Source: Henricia sp. BOLD:AAB3569
Lineage: Eukaryota > Echinodermata > Asteroidea > Spinulosida > Echinasteridae
Assembly (NCBI GenBank): GCA_037783545.1
Contig: JBBELK010000216.1
Coordinates: 1,054,001 to 1,118,000 of the forward strand
DNA length: 64,000 bases
Reading direction: 5' to 3'
Shown: piece after piece, positions 1 through 12,200 of the stretch
Numbering within the stretch: position 1 is the stretch's first letter
How the letters are laid out: every line of letters starts with the position of its first letter
Made by a program: the position numbers and the translations under genes
Notes under the pieces: model-generated
Seen by the model: the letters and a program-made list of their open reading frames with translations, nothing else
Databases searched by the model: none
What the model was told of the DNA's origin: nothing

Positions 1-913
1 TGAGTAAAAAAGGCGTATTAGGACGACCGACCGCATTAGGGCGACCGATAGCCGGTCGTCCTAACGCCAAGTGCTTCAAAAACCATTTTTATTAGGTTCT
101 TAACCATTTTTATTAGGTCACAAACCATTTTCGTCTAGGTCGCAAAACATTTTTTACAGAGAATTAGGTCGAGAAAATGGGTGTCAATTCATGAGTTTCT
201 TTCCGACAATTTTGTGGTTTTAGTGGTCTCTGTAAGCACTCTACCCAAAACGGTCATCATAATACGGGAAAAATAGTTATCAAACAACTTAAACTTATTT
301 CTTTTATTTTGAGACCAGACAAAAGTATTTCCTCCAAAATATGGTCTTTGTTGCCAAAATGCCCCCTTTACTGTGGAAAGACCAATGTCCTAGACAAATA
401 CCTCTTACTATTTTATGAGCTCGTATAGTTAAAGGGTATGTTTAGAATTTCTTCGTGAATTTCAGGTGTTTTTGTTTTTTAACTTGTACTTTTATGTTGT
501 GGATACACTATTTAAAAGGTTAAGGTGTTCCTATATATTCTCCTATTTAAGTAGTGTTGTGCAATGCCAGGGTAACAATAATACTTTGCTGAAGTTAATG
601 GCTTTGTGCTGATAATTATGAGCACAAAATGACGCTGTCGCACAAATTGTAATCAATAAAAGATTTTTCTGAATCAAAAATTGTCTGGACTAGTAAGTTA
701 TGGAGACATGTAGTGGTTATCTCTGAAAACTTAAAGTTCCTATAGAGCACAGCAGCCATCTTAGGGGGCAATGACATTAATTATGAAAACCTTCCCTCAA
801 CATGTCCGCTGATGCAAAGGGTCTATAATGTGCCTGTGTGTCTATTTTTGTGTGAGTTTCAAGAAACCAGATCAATTGTTTTCTGTTTCTTTGAGTTTTG
901 ATATTTATTTTGG
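1..913. other. Non-coding 3' flank of the minus-strand PLPPR gene
   Basis: AT-rich DNA downstream of the PLPPR stop codon. I see no exon or structured element here. A stretch around 280-400 (containing 'gaccagacaaaagtatttcctc' in divided form) reappears near 56,890-56,960, so at least part is dispersed repeat. It probably includes the 3' UTR of the neighbouring gene. Confidence 0.4.
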
Positions 914-3900
914 TCAAGTCAATGCAGATACTTGATGGTGTAAAACCTGTATGTCTTCCGGATAGGCAAGCTGATGGCCCGTTGCATCATTCTGTGGTAA
1001 AAACAAGAAACAACAAACGAATAAATAAATACACAGAATGTCCATTATATTGTTAAGTAAGGTTGTTTTTGCCCTTACCCGACGTAATATTAACACTGTA
1101 TACTCGGTGCTTTCCCGAGACACTATGAAAAACTTCATAGCGTGCTCGGGTGGGACTCGAATCCACGACCTCCTGCATACAAAGCAGATGGTCTTAACCA
1201 CTCGACCACTGAGCTAGCCGGTGTTGAATGGCCGGTTCGAATCATTTCGCAACGGGGATTGCAATTAGTCAGAAATTGATTATATTTGCAACGACCCAAA
1301 AGTGTTGCTTCATGCGTTGACAAGCAAAAAAGCAATCCTAACAAACGCCACATGAATTTATTTACGTCCATGATGTCACTTTCTCTGAGACATGAACAAT
1401 TGAAGGTAATTTTTAAAGATGAAATTAACCTGTTGAGATGCGTGTGACAGAGATGCGGATACGGAACGTTGCATCCTGGGTAACACAAAGGATGATGGGG
1501 CGGTTTTCATGAAGTGCTCTTCTTCGATCGAGAACAGCGAACTCTTTGAGGGTGTGTCTTCAAGATTTGCCTGGATGCGAGGAGTATTCTCATGGAAAAC
1601 TCTCAGAATGGACACGCCCTTGCAGAAATCATAGAAAGAAAACAAGAAGTCAAATCGATGTACTGAATGTATTTTAAAGTTTCTTTTTTGAAATACATGT
1701 ATTTTATAATTGTACACAATTTCAATGTTGCTGGATGCATTGCTATGTGGGCAGGTTCTGATTGTCAGGGCATGTTTTCGCGGCCATAACTCGAAACATG
1801 TTTTTGACGTAATTACTGATTCAACCAATCACAAGCTTCCATTGTCAGCAACCGAAGCCGATCATTGGTTGAACCTGTGATTACTTTACAAAATTGTTGT
1901 GGTTAGGAACGCGAAAACATGCCCCAGTTTTGGTCCTTATTCGATCTGTCTGTGTCCGGGTTTGGGTACAGATTATTAAGAAAAAAAGTGGTACAAGATC
2001 AAAAGTTTTATACCAGATACAAGGCGAATGAGGTTCCGAGTGCGATGCCAGCGAACACATCTGTCCAGTGGTGCCGATAAGAGGCGGCTCTGACCAGGCC
2101 CCAGATCACGGCACTGCTGAGGTAGGCCAGACAAAACAGCGGGACGGGGAGGCGGACATTACGGAACTGTAACTGGCTGGATAGATATACCTATCGGGGA
2201 AAAAATGGATTATGACGATATCAGGATAGAAATGAACGCCACTACACTAACGCTATCAGTGTATGGAAATAGGCCGTATTCGCAATGAAGGCCTATCCAA
2301 ATGTATTGTTTCTCGTGACATTGCCTAGAGATTAGCTATTTCATTCTTCTGTTACTTTAAAGTCGATTTCTTTGGTTGAAATTCGTTTTACATACATGGA
2401 AAAAAATCTTACCGTGGCAAAAACTGAGGAGTAGGCGCCAAGAGATGCGTGAATGGACGGCAACGATCGTCTGAAAATTAAAACGCGGGAAAAAAAGTTG
2501 GAGTGAAAAACAAAATTTATTTGGAATCAATTTGTTTATATTGAAACCTAAAGCCAAAATATTCTGATTAATTATCTTTTTCAATACTTATCAAACAACG
2601 GCGGTGCACCAATTTCGGAACACCGTCGACATACAGACTTGAATCAAGTTTAGTCTGTCCCAGTGGTCCCATGCCACCCACACATTACCTGGCCTGTTTG
2701 ATCAGCTCGTGGTCTCCGCTCAAGCAGGTGTACTCCGTGATAAACCTTGTATCGGCCTGTCCGAAAACTGGGCTACATGCGTCGGGTTGACACGCGGTGA
2801 AGAAGTAGGGCGTCATCCGGCCGGTCAGAATTTGAATGAAGTCGGTCACAACCCACGTGGCAAAACCGCCAAATGCGAACACACCTGAGTTATGCGAAGA
2901 CAAAATGTGTTTATTTTTGGCGGGTAAAATATTTTAGTCGCAGTTGATTGACTTATGTGAAATACAGCGCCCTGATTGGCTACAAGTTTATGCAGTGGAA
3001 ATGTGTGCGACTCGCTGATTGGCTACAAGTATATGCAGCGGGAAATGTGTGCAACGCGCTGATTGGCTACAAGTATATGCAGCGGAAAATGTGTCCAACT
3101 CGCTGATTGACTACGAAAGTATACGAGTATATGCAGTGGGAAATGTGTGCAACTCTCATTTAAAAAAGCACCAACATGCGTGTGTTGACGCCATAAAAGT
3201 AAGATTTTTGACAAGAAAAAGGCGAACCCACCGATAAATCTAAGAGCCCTTCTAATTGGTGTGAAGAGTTTAAGGCTGCAGCTGGATATCAGCTTCTGTG
3301 ATTGGTTGCCGTCATACTTAGAAAGTGTGCGCATGGTCTCACCCACAAGAATCTGGAAAATAAACAAATCAACCGATGAATGCGTCAGTTTTTCCCCCAA
3401 CTTTTTTTGAAAGTTTTTGTTTGCACCTAAATGATGGTTCAATCAAGTTCTTTATACGACAAATTTACTTCGGAGTGCCGGGTTTCCCAGTCCTGCCCCG
3501 ATCACGTGTTCACGCGTAGATTGGTTTCCGATCCCACCGTCCTGCAACAAGGCAATCCACCAGTCGACGGCATAATGTCATGATCCTATTCCTATAACGT
3601 AGACCCGAAACCAGTCTATTCGGTAACGCCATTATGCCGCCAAAGTTTGAATGAGCTCAGTGGACTCGTGCATGTGTCGTGTGACAAATTTCTGGAGATA
3701 ACGGGAGCTTATTGTTGGAAAGGTAAGAATTCTATAAAAATGTACAGTACTCTAAACTTCTGAAGCAGTATGACCTAGATTGTACTGTCAAATACGTGTA
3801 TAAACGTGTCTAAACTGTCGGGTTCTGTGCTGTGAGTGTGCAATACACTGTGTATACGCCAATGTGTCTGGCGCATCAACGCGTTTGCGTACATCTTACG

Positions 3901-4693
3901 CCATGGCCTATCAACATAACTTCACTGTACATGTATACCGTCATGACCGGCCGAGCAGTTAGGCCAATGCAGGCTGTTATGCTTGCTCTGGGCACGGAAA
4001 CTTAGAATAGTTATTTCACAGCATTAGTTTTTTTGTAATAAACTGATTTAAGTTTCGAAATTTGGATTGCCCTGAAAATGGTTTTGAAGTTTTCAGATAA
4101 AGAGATATCAAATCTACATACGTCTGTCTTGTACGACTATATTAAAATGGGTATTTTTTCCGTATACATTGAACAAAGATTTGAAGGAACTTTCCTTCAA
4201 CTGATTATAATTGCTGATGTCTACCTTTGTGTTTGTTTTGGTGGGAAAATGGCCCACATTCCGTTGGTTTTTTAAAACCAATATTTCTAATATTTACAGG
4301 AGGATAGGCCTACAGTGTATTAAATACCTATACATGTACTAAAACTTAAAAGGATAGGCCGATATATGGGCAAGGTATATAGACCGATGAAGTGCAATTT
4401 ACCGAAATGACAGGAATCGTAAAACAAATGACATAAAGTCCCCTTTCTGGAACAACTTGGTCGTGGATGTAAGGTTTCATATACTGTCTGTCGTCACACC
4501 AAAACCCCCTCGGGATTGGCTCTGGTAGATATTCTGTGAACTCCAATAGAAACCAGAGTACACCGACACCAGCGAAGAGTACGTAGTCCACGCCTAGGAA
4601 GCAGGGTACCAGCCACGGGTTCTTGGTTACCAGCCGACTTTGGCGGCCGTTGTATGGTTCGGTCGTGGTGCACCAGCGAAGGTCACCCGCCAT
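914..4693 (-). CDS. PLPPR: Phospholipid phosphatase-related protein (PLPPR family), paralogue 1, seven coding exons
   Basis: Six-pass membrane protein of the PAP2/lipid phosphate phosphatase superfamily; vertebrate PLPPRs act at the plasma membrane in neurite and filopodium formation. Minus-strand exons, all bounded by AG/GT: 4693-4403, 3352-3232, 2884-2689, 2470-2413, 2190-2014, 1618-1430, 991-914. They sum to 1110 nt in one frame, 369 aa. Family hallmarks: IRRALRFIGVFAFGGFAT (about residues 130-147), GRMTPYFFTAC (159-169), RRSLPSIHASLGAYSSVF (202-219) and YRHHWTDVFAG (260-270). Against catalytic lipid phosphatases, motif C1 has lost K (Q155) and R (T162). C2 keeps Ser207 and His209 but has Ile for Gly, and C3 keeps Arg256, His262 and Asp266. 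The cytoplasmic tail (about residues 282-369) is Ser-rich. Start chosen at the first ATG (accaaaATGG context); a TATATAG-like box lies about 150 nt upstream at 4850-4844. The last exon is the least certain. Confidence 0.9.
1052..1221 (-). repeat. tRNA-derived SINE
   Basis: On the minus strand this starts with a tRNA-like head (A-box-like TAGCTCAGTGG, an anticodon-arm-like hairpin, B-box GGATTCGAGTCC). It continues into a tail ending AACCTTACTTAACA. The same tail and B-box half occur twice, as an inverted pair, at 26,111-26,412. The D-arm region is duplicated and degenerate, so it is not a functional tRNA. It lies in the last intron of the PLPPR gene. Confidence 0.8.
2968..3160. repeat. Minisatellite of about 45 bp in PLPPR intron 2
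   Basis: Four imperfect copies of a unit beginning ctgattggctacaagtata and ending gaaatgtgtgcaac, at about 2971, 3014, 3058 and 3105. The last copy carries a short insertion. Each unit contains a CCAAT-box core (attgg). The array ends close to the 5' splice site of exon 2 (3231). Confidence 0.8.
4149..4215 (+). repeat. Fragment of the ggtattttttccgtatac MITE family
   Basis: Matches the left terminal inverted repeat of the full element at 37,684-38,090 (gtattttttccgtatac, attgaacaaagatttgaagg). Only one end is present. It sits in PLPPR intron 1. Confidence 0.6.
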
Positions 4694-7600
4694 TTTGGTT
4701 GTTGTGGAAACGCTTGGGATGATGGTATGATTCGGAAGTTATCTGCAATCGGGACAGAGAAGGAAATCGTTGATTTAATCAATGTCAAAAACTGTACTTT
4801 TAAGGTTATGACCTTGTTTGGCAATTTCCTTATCGGGGAAAAACTATATAGGCCTACACGTTCGCCAGTTGAGACTTCATGCACTAATTCAATGGAGCAT
4901 GACAACATTTTAAAGTGTTTTCAAAGAAAACGTCGATATTTTCTCAATCAGGTTTCCTAACCTAATTTACATTTCTGGGGCATTATTATTATGTCATATT
5001 ATAGGAAGAATTAGTGGCGAACGTGTACGGTATTTATACCGCTCAATTTGGCTTTCTATGTCTCTTTGAGACCCATTGCATATACAAAATCTCTTTGGGT
5101 GGCTGTGTACAATTTTGGCCAATTCCTCGATCTCGTTGTTGCAACTTACACTTTTAATGGTTTTATAAGACACAATGTTTCTTCAAAGAAAACACGTGCC
5201 TTAACATATTTAATAATAATTCCCATTGAAGCGGCTTTGGAAATTGGCGTGGAGGCTAAAATATCTTGCACAAATATCTTTATCATTCAGTAAAATGAGT
5301 ATTCGCAAGATTATCACAAAGATAATCCAAAAATATGCCGAAAATATGTTGGTGATATAACTATTCCTTTGTTGAATGCACTGTAACTTCTATATAAGCT
5401 ATAATATAATATAATATATATCACAGGCTAAATCACGTCTGCATATGGCTAGTAAAGTGTACACGTTCGTGATGCAGTGATGTACTGCTATATCTTGCAG
5501 AGTATTTTGCGACGGTAATTTTGTTTGCAAAGCAAAACACAGGTAAACCTCCACAAGCGATATTGCGGAGATATTGGATTAAGAATCCCGCGAGATAAAA
5601 GCTTATGTTGAGTGTAGATGGCATTCGCTGAAGCCGATGCTGTCCACAGGGACTTGAAATGGATGGGCTATTAGATGATGTTTGATAACATAAAAACTAA
5701 AATGAGATTGGCGTTTTCATTTAGCATAAACGATTTGCGGCGCTGTATAGGCTGTACACCTTGATGCATCTCGACACGAGGCAGTTTTCTTGCACAAGAT
5801 ATAGATTGTCTTTGAAAAATTTCCTTATTATCAACCTTCTATAATTATTATAAAATGGGAGCACAATGCGTGATCATCACAGCACACAATCAAACAATGA
5901 CATCTGCATGATGTGACGTCATGCGAATAAGGTGTAATATAAAAACATGCATCCATAAGCAACGCCATGGGTAACTAAACTACAGCATTTGCACAATTGT
6001 GTTTTGCCCACTTTTAAATGTTCCATTAACTGGAAGTTCTAATCGTTACGGATATCACTGATCATTTGTTATTCCTATATCTGAGATTTAGAAAAATAAG
6101 TAGACTTTTAACAGAGATGCTAACATTTACGATTTAGGCGTAGTTTGTATAGGCCTAATTGTTTTAGCCAATGACGATCAGTATTGTGACATAATTCAAT
6201 AAATAAATGCATCTCAAATGTAGGGTTTAAAAGGTTTGGGTCTTAAGTTATAACATTTCGTGCCCAAAGCGGATGCCCCGTGGCAAATTACTCTTTTTCA
6301 AATTGCAATGTTCTGCATACCTTTCCCTTGTATTTTTTAATGATATATTTCATCATGTGCCTGTACATAATGTTCTAAAGTTTAGATCGAAGAAACGTTA
6401 CCAATAATTATGCCATTTCTATCCTTGTTAAGACACCCCCCCCCCCCCCCCCACCTCCACCTCCACCCCCCTCTCTGAACCACATCAACACCACATGATT
6501 CGTTTCGGTGAATTGTTTGCCTTAATTCGCATTGACATTTTTGTTTATTTCTTTTATGCCCTTATTATCATTAGAAAATTACATCATTATCTTTTGCATC
6601 CTTGCGACTTTTCATTTCAAGAAATTTTAATTTGAATTTAATATTTTTAAATTATCCATGTTTCATCCATTTATACCAGCATATCAAACCGTACTTAAAA
6701 AACTAAAAAACAATTACCTAATACATGTTGATTTTCGTCACCAGCTTCTTTCTATAAGGCCAAGATGAAAATGATAAAAAAATACCTAACAAAAGATAAA
6801 TTTTACAGATCCCAAACTAGCTGTGTAAGTATTTAGGTATACGCCTATGAACATGTCGTATCTGCCCAACACTCGATCAATCTGATGACATCTTCATCGT
6901 GCATCGCAATAAGTTGCCACATTTTCAATTTCCCCACCATAGTTTATACTCTCATCAGAACATTTCACGATAAATGAAACATGCTCTGATTTTCAACAAA
7001 ATTTAGCAAATTTCTACTTACATTTTTGGTTGTAATCACAATCAGAAACACGGAACCCGCAGTGGCATTTTACACCAACATTCTTGTTTATGCTTTCACA
7101 TTACATGTGCAAAATGCTGTGTATACAGCACGCACGCAACTAATATTAGTATATTTCCCTTTCTCACAATAAAATTTCAGCATTATTCAAGGCCCATCCC
7201 GCCAATGCAGTCGCAACTCGCACAAAACACTATATACGTCAGTCTGAATTTATTTCGGAAATTGCTGCACCGCCATTTGCATGTCCGTTTAAATTGGAGG
7301 CAGGTGTTCTAAACAATTACGCCGGAACCCAGGCGAACTTAACGCCCGTCTCTTTTTTTCCCATCTATATTTAAATAATTGCCTTACGCCCTTTCATAAA
7401 TTTATTTCGTTGTCATAGCAACATTTTGTCCTAGGCTACGGCAAAACATAATTTATTAATATTTTGTGGCATTTCAGATTTTAATTTTTTTTTTATAGAG
7501 GATCAAGTTTAATTGATCTGTGAATGTTGTGCATGCCATTAGTTTAAGTTGGAAATTACCATTTAAATTAATTTAATTACTTGTTTTATTCCAAAGACGA

Positions 7601-8190
7601 CCTTGATATTGCATAACTGCAAATATATTTGTGTGTACTTGAATGATAAACCTATATCTTTGACATGTGTACAGGACGTGTACCTGTACATATCATTTTG
7701 AGGCTGTTATTTCTTGGATTTTTTCTTTTTTTTTACGCTCGAGGACGTCGGAAAGTAATCATTTTTTCCCCATTTTACGAGAAGGAAATACTAAAATTGC
7801 ATCCCCAATTACGTCCCCACCCATTAAAATATATGAGTTGCACTTGTTTTGTCACAATAAAAAGACACAATATCGTCAGGTCACCAAAAACGTTTAGCAA
7901 AATATTGGTACATGTACTAACTCAATAATATAATTTTGTCATCGAAATTATTTTTCTCTATGGTTCCATTGGAACGTCGATATGCAAATAGCTTCAGCAA
8001 GTTAAGTGGCCGATATCCAATCAGCCAACAAGATAGATTAGCATATGAATGAGTGCGAGAAATTAGCATAACAAAAACAGGTGGGCAGCTGGCGAAGCGC
8101 TATATTATCGACATGTTTTTTTGTTTGGTCGCTGAACCCGTGAAACAGTTGCTGCTTATTTAGAAATAAATTTTCTTCCAGATATACCAC
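4694..8190. other. Intergenic region between the divergent PLPPR genes
   Basis: About 3.5 kb of AT-rich DNA without a convincing exon. It holds an AT-dinucleotide run at about 5402-5422 and a poly-C/CCACCT simple repeat at 6435-6474. Short open frames (for example 5048-5293 and 7665-7928) show no family resemblance. The shared 5' regulatory DNA of the two paralogues would lie here. Confidence 0.5.
6435..6474. repeat. Poly-C / CCACCT simple repeat
   Basis: A run of about 18 cytosines followed by degenerate ccacct/ccaccc units. Low-complexity sequence; the length is likely to vary and may be unreliable in assembly. Confidence 0.85.
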
Positions 8191-8193
8191 AGG

Positions 8194-8268
8194 TATATAT
8201 AGCGAGAAAAAATTTACAACATTTCGAAGGGCTTAGCCGAACTAGATTTTTTTTCGACTGAATCTGTG
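8194..8268 (+). promoter_or_regulatory. Putative TATA promoter and non-coding first exon of PLPPR paralogue 2
   Basis: A strong TATA-like box (TATATATAG, 8194-8202) lies about 65 nt upstream of a consensus 5' splice site (gaatctgtg|gtaagt, exon end 8268). The coding exon at 9253 is preceded by a polypyrimidine tract and ctgcag acceptor at 9186. A leader exon is therefore needed, and this is the only well-formed candidate nearby. Transcription would start at roughly 8225. This is inference; no transcript was seen. Confidence 0.5.
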
Positions 8269-9186
8269 GTAAGTTATCGCAATTTTATAGGTTCGCTTAA
8301 AAAAACTTAAATTCTGTCAATTAATTCGTTTTTAAAAATTGTTTTGTTAAAGCTTTTGTTTTTCACAATAACGCGGTGTATGTTACCACGAAAATCCGCC
8401 ATTTATATGGTTGTTAGCATTATGGAAATTATTCAATTAATGTAAATATATGTGGTAATGTAAATATTTGGTAATTAATGTAAAAATAATTGGTTGAATA
8501 GGCCTAACTTGCCGGTTTATTCATTTGTTTAGCTTTGATTGGAGAAAATAGAGAAATTGGTAATTTTAAAAGTTATTTTAATCGCATAGGCCTATTTTTA
8601 TTTAATTTTGTATAGAGGTAAACGTTTTTTAAAGGAGGGTGGATTTTTATGGGTGTGGCACAAAACTATAAGTTCATTGACACACTATTAATAGTTCAAC
8701 AAAGTTCAGCAAAACCAGATTATTAAGATTTTAACTTGAACGAAAGACATGTTTACGCAAGCATTTGAGGTATGGGACCATTTTGGAAGGCACAATAAAC
8801 CACTTTGAGGTCAGAATTGGACACAATGGGTCATTATTGTTGTCCGTTTTTGGCTGAAGCTAATCAAAAATGGCAAGAGAAATGTGCTTTTCAATTTCGC
8901 AGTCAAGCATAACTTTGTTTGTGGTACATGTATATGTATTTTACCATGACTTCAACAATTCGGTTTATTTATTCCTATAGGACTTGTCTAGGAGACTTAG
9001 ATTTGTATAAGTAAAATATTTTATGGCTGCAACTAAAACATTATTTCCCCATTGCAAGTGAAAATGTCAATCTTAATATTTTTCAACAAATTTGTAAACA
9101 GCTGAACACGATCCAAAGAATTATACAATTTCTGAAAGTAAATAAACAGTTTCTTTAATCGGATTAACACTTTTTTTCCCCTGCAG

Positions 9187-9252
9187 ATTTACAAGTGGTT
9201 CGACTGGGATTAGGCCTAATATTGGCAAGTTGTTCGGAGCCCAAAACCCACA
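9187..9252 (+). other. 5' UTR part of PLPPR paralogue 2 coding exon 1
   Basis: Sequence between the acceptor (tttttttcccctgcag, ending 9186) and the ATG at 9253. It contains no other ATG, which supports the chosen start. The ATG context is cacaATGa. Confidence 0.5.
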
Positions 9253-12200
9253 ATGAGCAGGCGATACTTAACAGTAGTCAACAATGCTCTTATACCATGT
9301 GTCTTCTTCGTTGATTGTCTTCTATTGTCTGGTATCATTGTTCTATGGTACTTCATGGTCTTCTGGGAGGGGGCGGGGTTTATCCTGAACCGCCCCCACA
9401 TCCCATGTGCCGATATACCTCATTACAGCTATCCCAATGTGGACGATTTGGTGCCAGATGTTGTCGTGTATGTTCTCTGTTTTGCTGTTCCACCCGTGGT
9501 GGTAAGTTCGCCTTTATGAAACTAAATTTTTAACCATTTTAACAATTAACATTTTGGACATTTTTAGCATGTAATCTGACCATGTACCTAATAAGCCCTT
9601 TACAGTTAGTTAAAAGCACATCAGTGCATTATGGACATTATGGACATGTTAAATTCCGAAAGTAAATTAATTTGAATAACTTAAAATAGCTTTAACTGTT
9701 AACATTTCTTAGTTTTGACGTTGTTTAATTTCTTGTGTTGTGCTTATTTTAGATTCTCCTTGGCGAGGCAGCTTTAGCGTTCAACCAACTTCAAAAAAAC
9801 GAAAGTCCGGTCTTGGAGAAAACTGTCGTTACATTTGACATTAAATTGCACCCCATTATCAGGCGAACATTCAGATTTGTTGGTAAGTGACAACAATACC
9901 CATGATAGATCATTTAGATGTAATTCAGGAAAACACTTTCCTGTTTTTGAATATTAGAAATGTGACATTTACATAAAGATTCATGGTTTTTAGAAAAACA
10001 AGAGAAACAAAAAATTATGTCAACTTGATCAAACTAAGGATATAGTATCCCAATTTGTACATGCAATTTTGAGGGCTAAATGCTACCCAAGATCACATTG
10101 TGTGTTTATTAGTCATCTAAGATTTTTGTTTCTAATTCTGTTTTTCCCAAAATTTTTTTTTCCATGTATAGGCATTTTCGCACTCGGTGGCTTCGTGACC
10201 TGGATCCTCGCCAGAGCAGCCGCCTTAATCATGGGGTATCCAGCCCCGTATTTCTTCAGTGTATGCGCGCTGCCCTCAACGCAGTGCACTGGTATAAACG
10301 TCGTCTTTCAACTACCAGAATGTACTGGAACAGCGGATGACTTGGCAAGGTAAATCTCTTTTTTTTGTCATAAAAAATGTGTAAAATCTTCAAGGAAAGG
10401 AGGCAGGGTAAGGTGGGGTAAGGTAAAAGTAAACACCTTTGTTAAAGAAAGGGGCCGCAAGACTAGAAGAAAAGGCAAAAAAATCACCTAAAACAATTCA
10501 CCAAACGAGCATTGAACCTTTTAAACTGCCATCATTCATAAACCCTGTTCACAGTCATGAACAAAATTGCTTGATTTGACAGTTTCGGTGAAGAAATTTC
10601 TTTCATTCGAAGAAGATTAGAACAGCTTCGTTCGATGAAGCAAAACTGCTTGATTCGATTAAAAGGTCGCTTCATTCGACGGAACAAAATTTATTTCGAT
10701 CTTCGGTAGTGGTTGTTTGATATGTATCGTTCGATCTTCGTTAAATGAGAGATGAATACACGCCTCATTAACTGATCATAAGCTAGTCTTCGTCAAACGA
10801 AGCAATATTGTCCTATCTTGTGAGCAGGGCAAGTGCCATCTGGAATTACATGGAGAATTATCAAACCCAATTTGTTTTTAACAGGCAGTCGTTCCCATCA
10901 CTGTTTGCTGCGCTCAGTGCTTATGCAGCCGTCTTCACTGGGGTAAGTCTTAAGAAATTGATTCTGTTCAAGATATTTTTTTAAATACCAAAACGATAAT
11001 TAAAGATGAATTTTTATAAATGCATGTGCACACGCATTTTGTACAAGGGCGTGTGTAATAACCAAGCCCCTGACAACCGTGGTATCATGGCTCTGTTTTC
11101 CATGCAGTACAGCCTGGGAACCACCCTTAATAGGATGATGGCTTCGCACAATTTCTTGAAACATCGAAAAGGTACTGAACCGTCTTTTATACACAGGTTG
11201 GTTTTTATCAATCACACATGGAGATAAAAGCCGTTTGCAGCAGTTTTCAAATCCTGTAATCTATTTTTAATCTTGCATTGTCTTGTTGATTGCAGGTGTA
11301 TGTCAGCAACGTCTTCGTGGTCAAGTCAGCTAAAACGCTCCAGCCGTTGGTGGCGCTATGCTCTGCCTCCATGTCGTTTCTCATCGGCCTGGAGCAAATA
11401 GCTTACTACAAGAGCAGTTGGAATGACGTCATCGCTGGCTGGTTGCTAGGCGGACTCATCGCTCTTTACTTGGTAACCGGACAGATTTGTATTAATCAAT
11501 TGAAGATACGGGGCATTGTATAATGCTATAGTGAAACATGAAATCAAATATTTGCCACATACCAATTTCTGGTGTTGAATCCTTAAAAAGTTGGTTTGTA
11601 TAAATTGCCACGAAGACCCCTTTGATGCGATTTCTCACATTTACAATCGGTAATATATATATATATATATTTTTTGTTTACCATTTATTTGACACAAAGC
11701 CCATGCATGGAATTTTAAACATTTTCTGAAGCATTGATGCATTTATGTAGCTGAAATTTCTGCAGGCTAGTTCACTAACATTCTTCTTTTTTTCTCAGGA
11801 ATCCATCGACGTTTTACCTTGCAAATGAGATACATGAATTGAGCCTTTAAATTATTTGAAAACTGCCACAATTTAATTTTCCTATTATTATCAAGTCCAC
11901 TTTGGGTGAATTTCTTTCAGAGCGTGTCGGTCCTGAACAGTTTCCTGGGCCACAGATTTTCTCCAGGCCACATATATCCACAGCTTAATGGTTCCACCCG
12001 TACCCAGCCAGGGCCAAGATATTTGGAACGACCCATATACCTCGATAGAAACGCACAGGTAGGTACTCAAAACAAATAAACAAACAAGCTTTAAATTATT
12101 TTTGTTTAGGTTATTAAAACATAGAATTAAAATTACACCCGTAACAGATACAAATCTGATATGCCACTGCTTGAGAGAATGAACTTGTATGTTAAGATAT

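Noticed and set aside
1139-1221. Functional tRNA-Thr(TGT)-like gene on the minus strand
   Set aside because: The D-arm is duplicated and degenerate, and the sequence is joined to a repeated SINE tail.
3023-3442. 139-codon minus-strand open frame
   Set aside because: Only the middle part (3352-3232) is a real exon (PLPPR exon 2). The rest is intron and minisatellite.
3640-3725. Plus-strand first exon ending ttggaaag|gtaaga
   Set aside because: An isolated donor inside a PLPPR intron; no partner exon or ORF.
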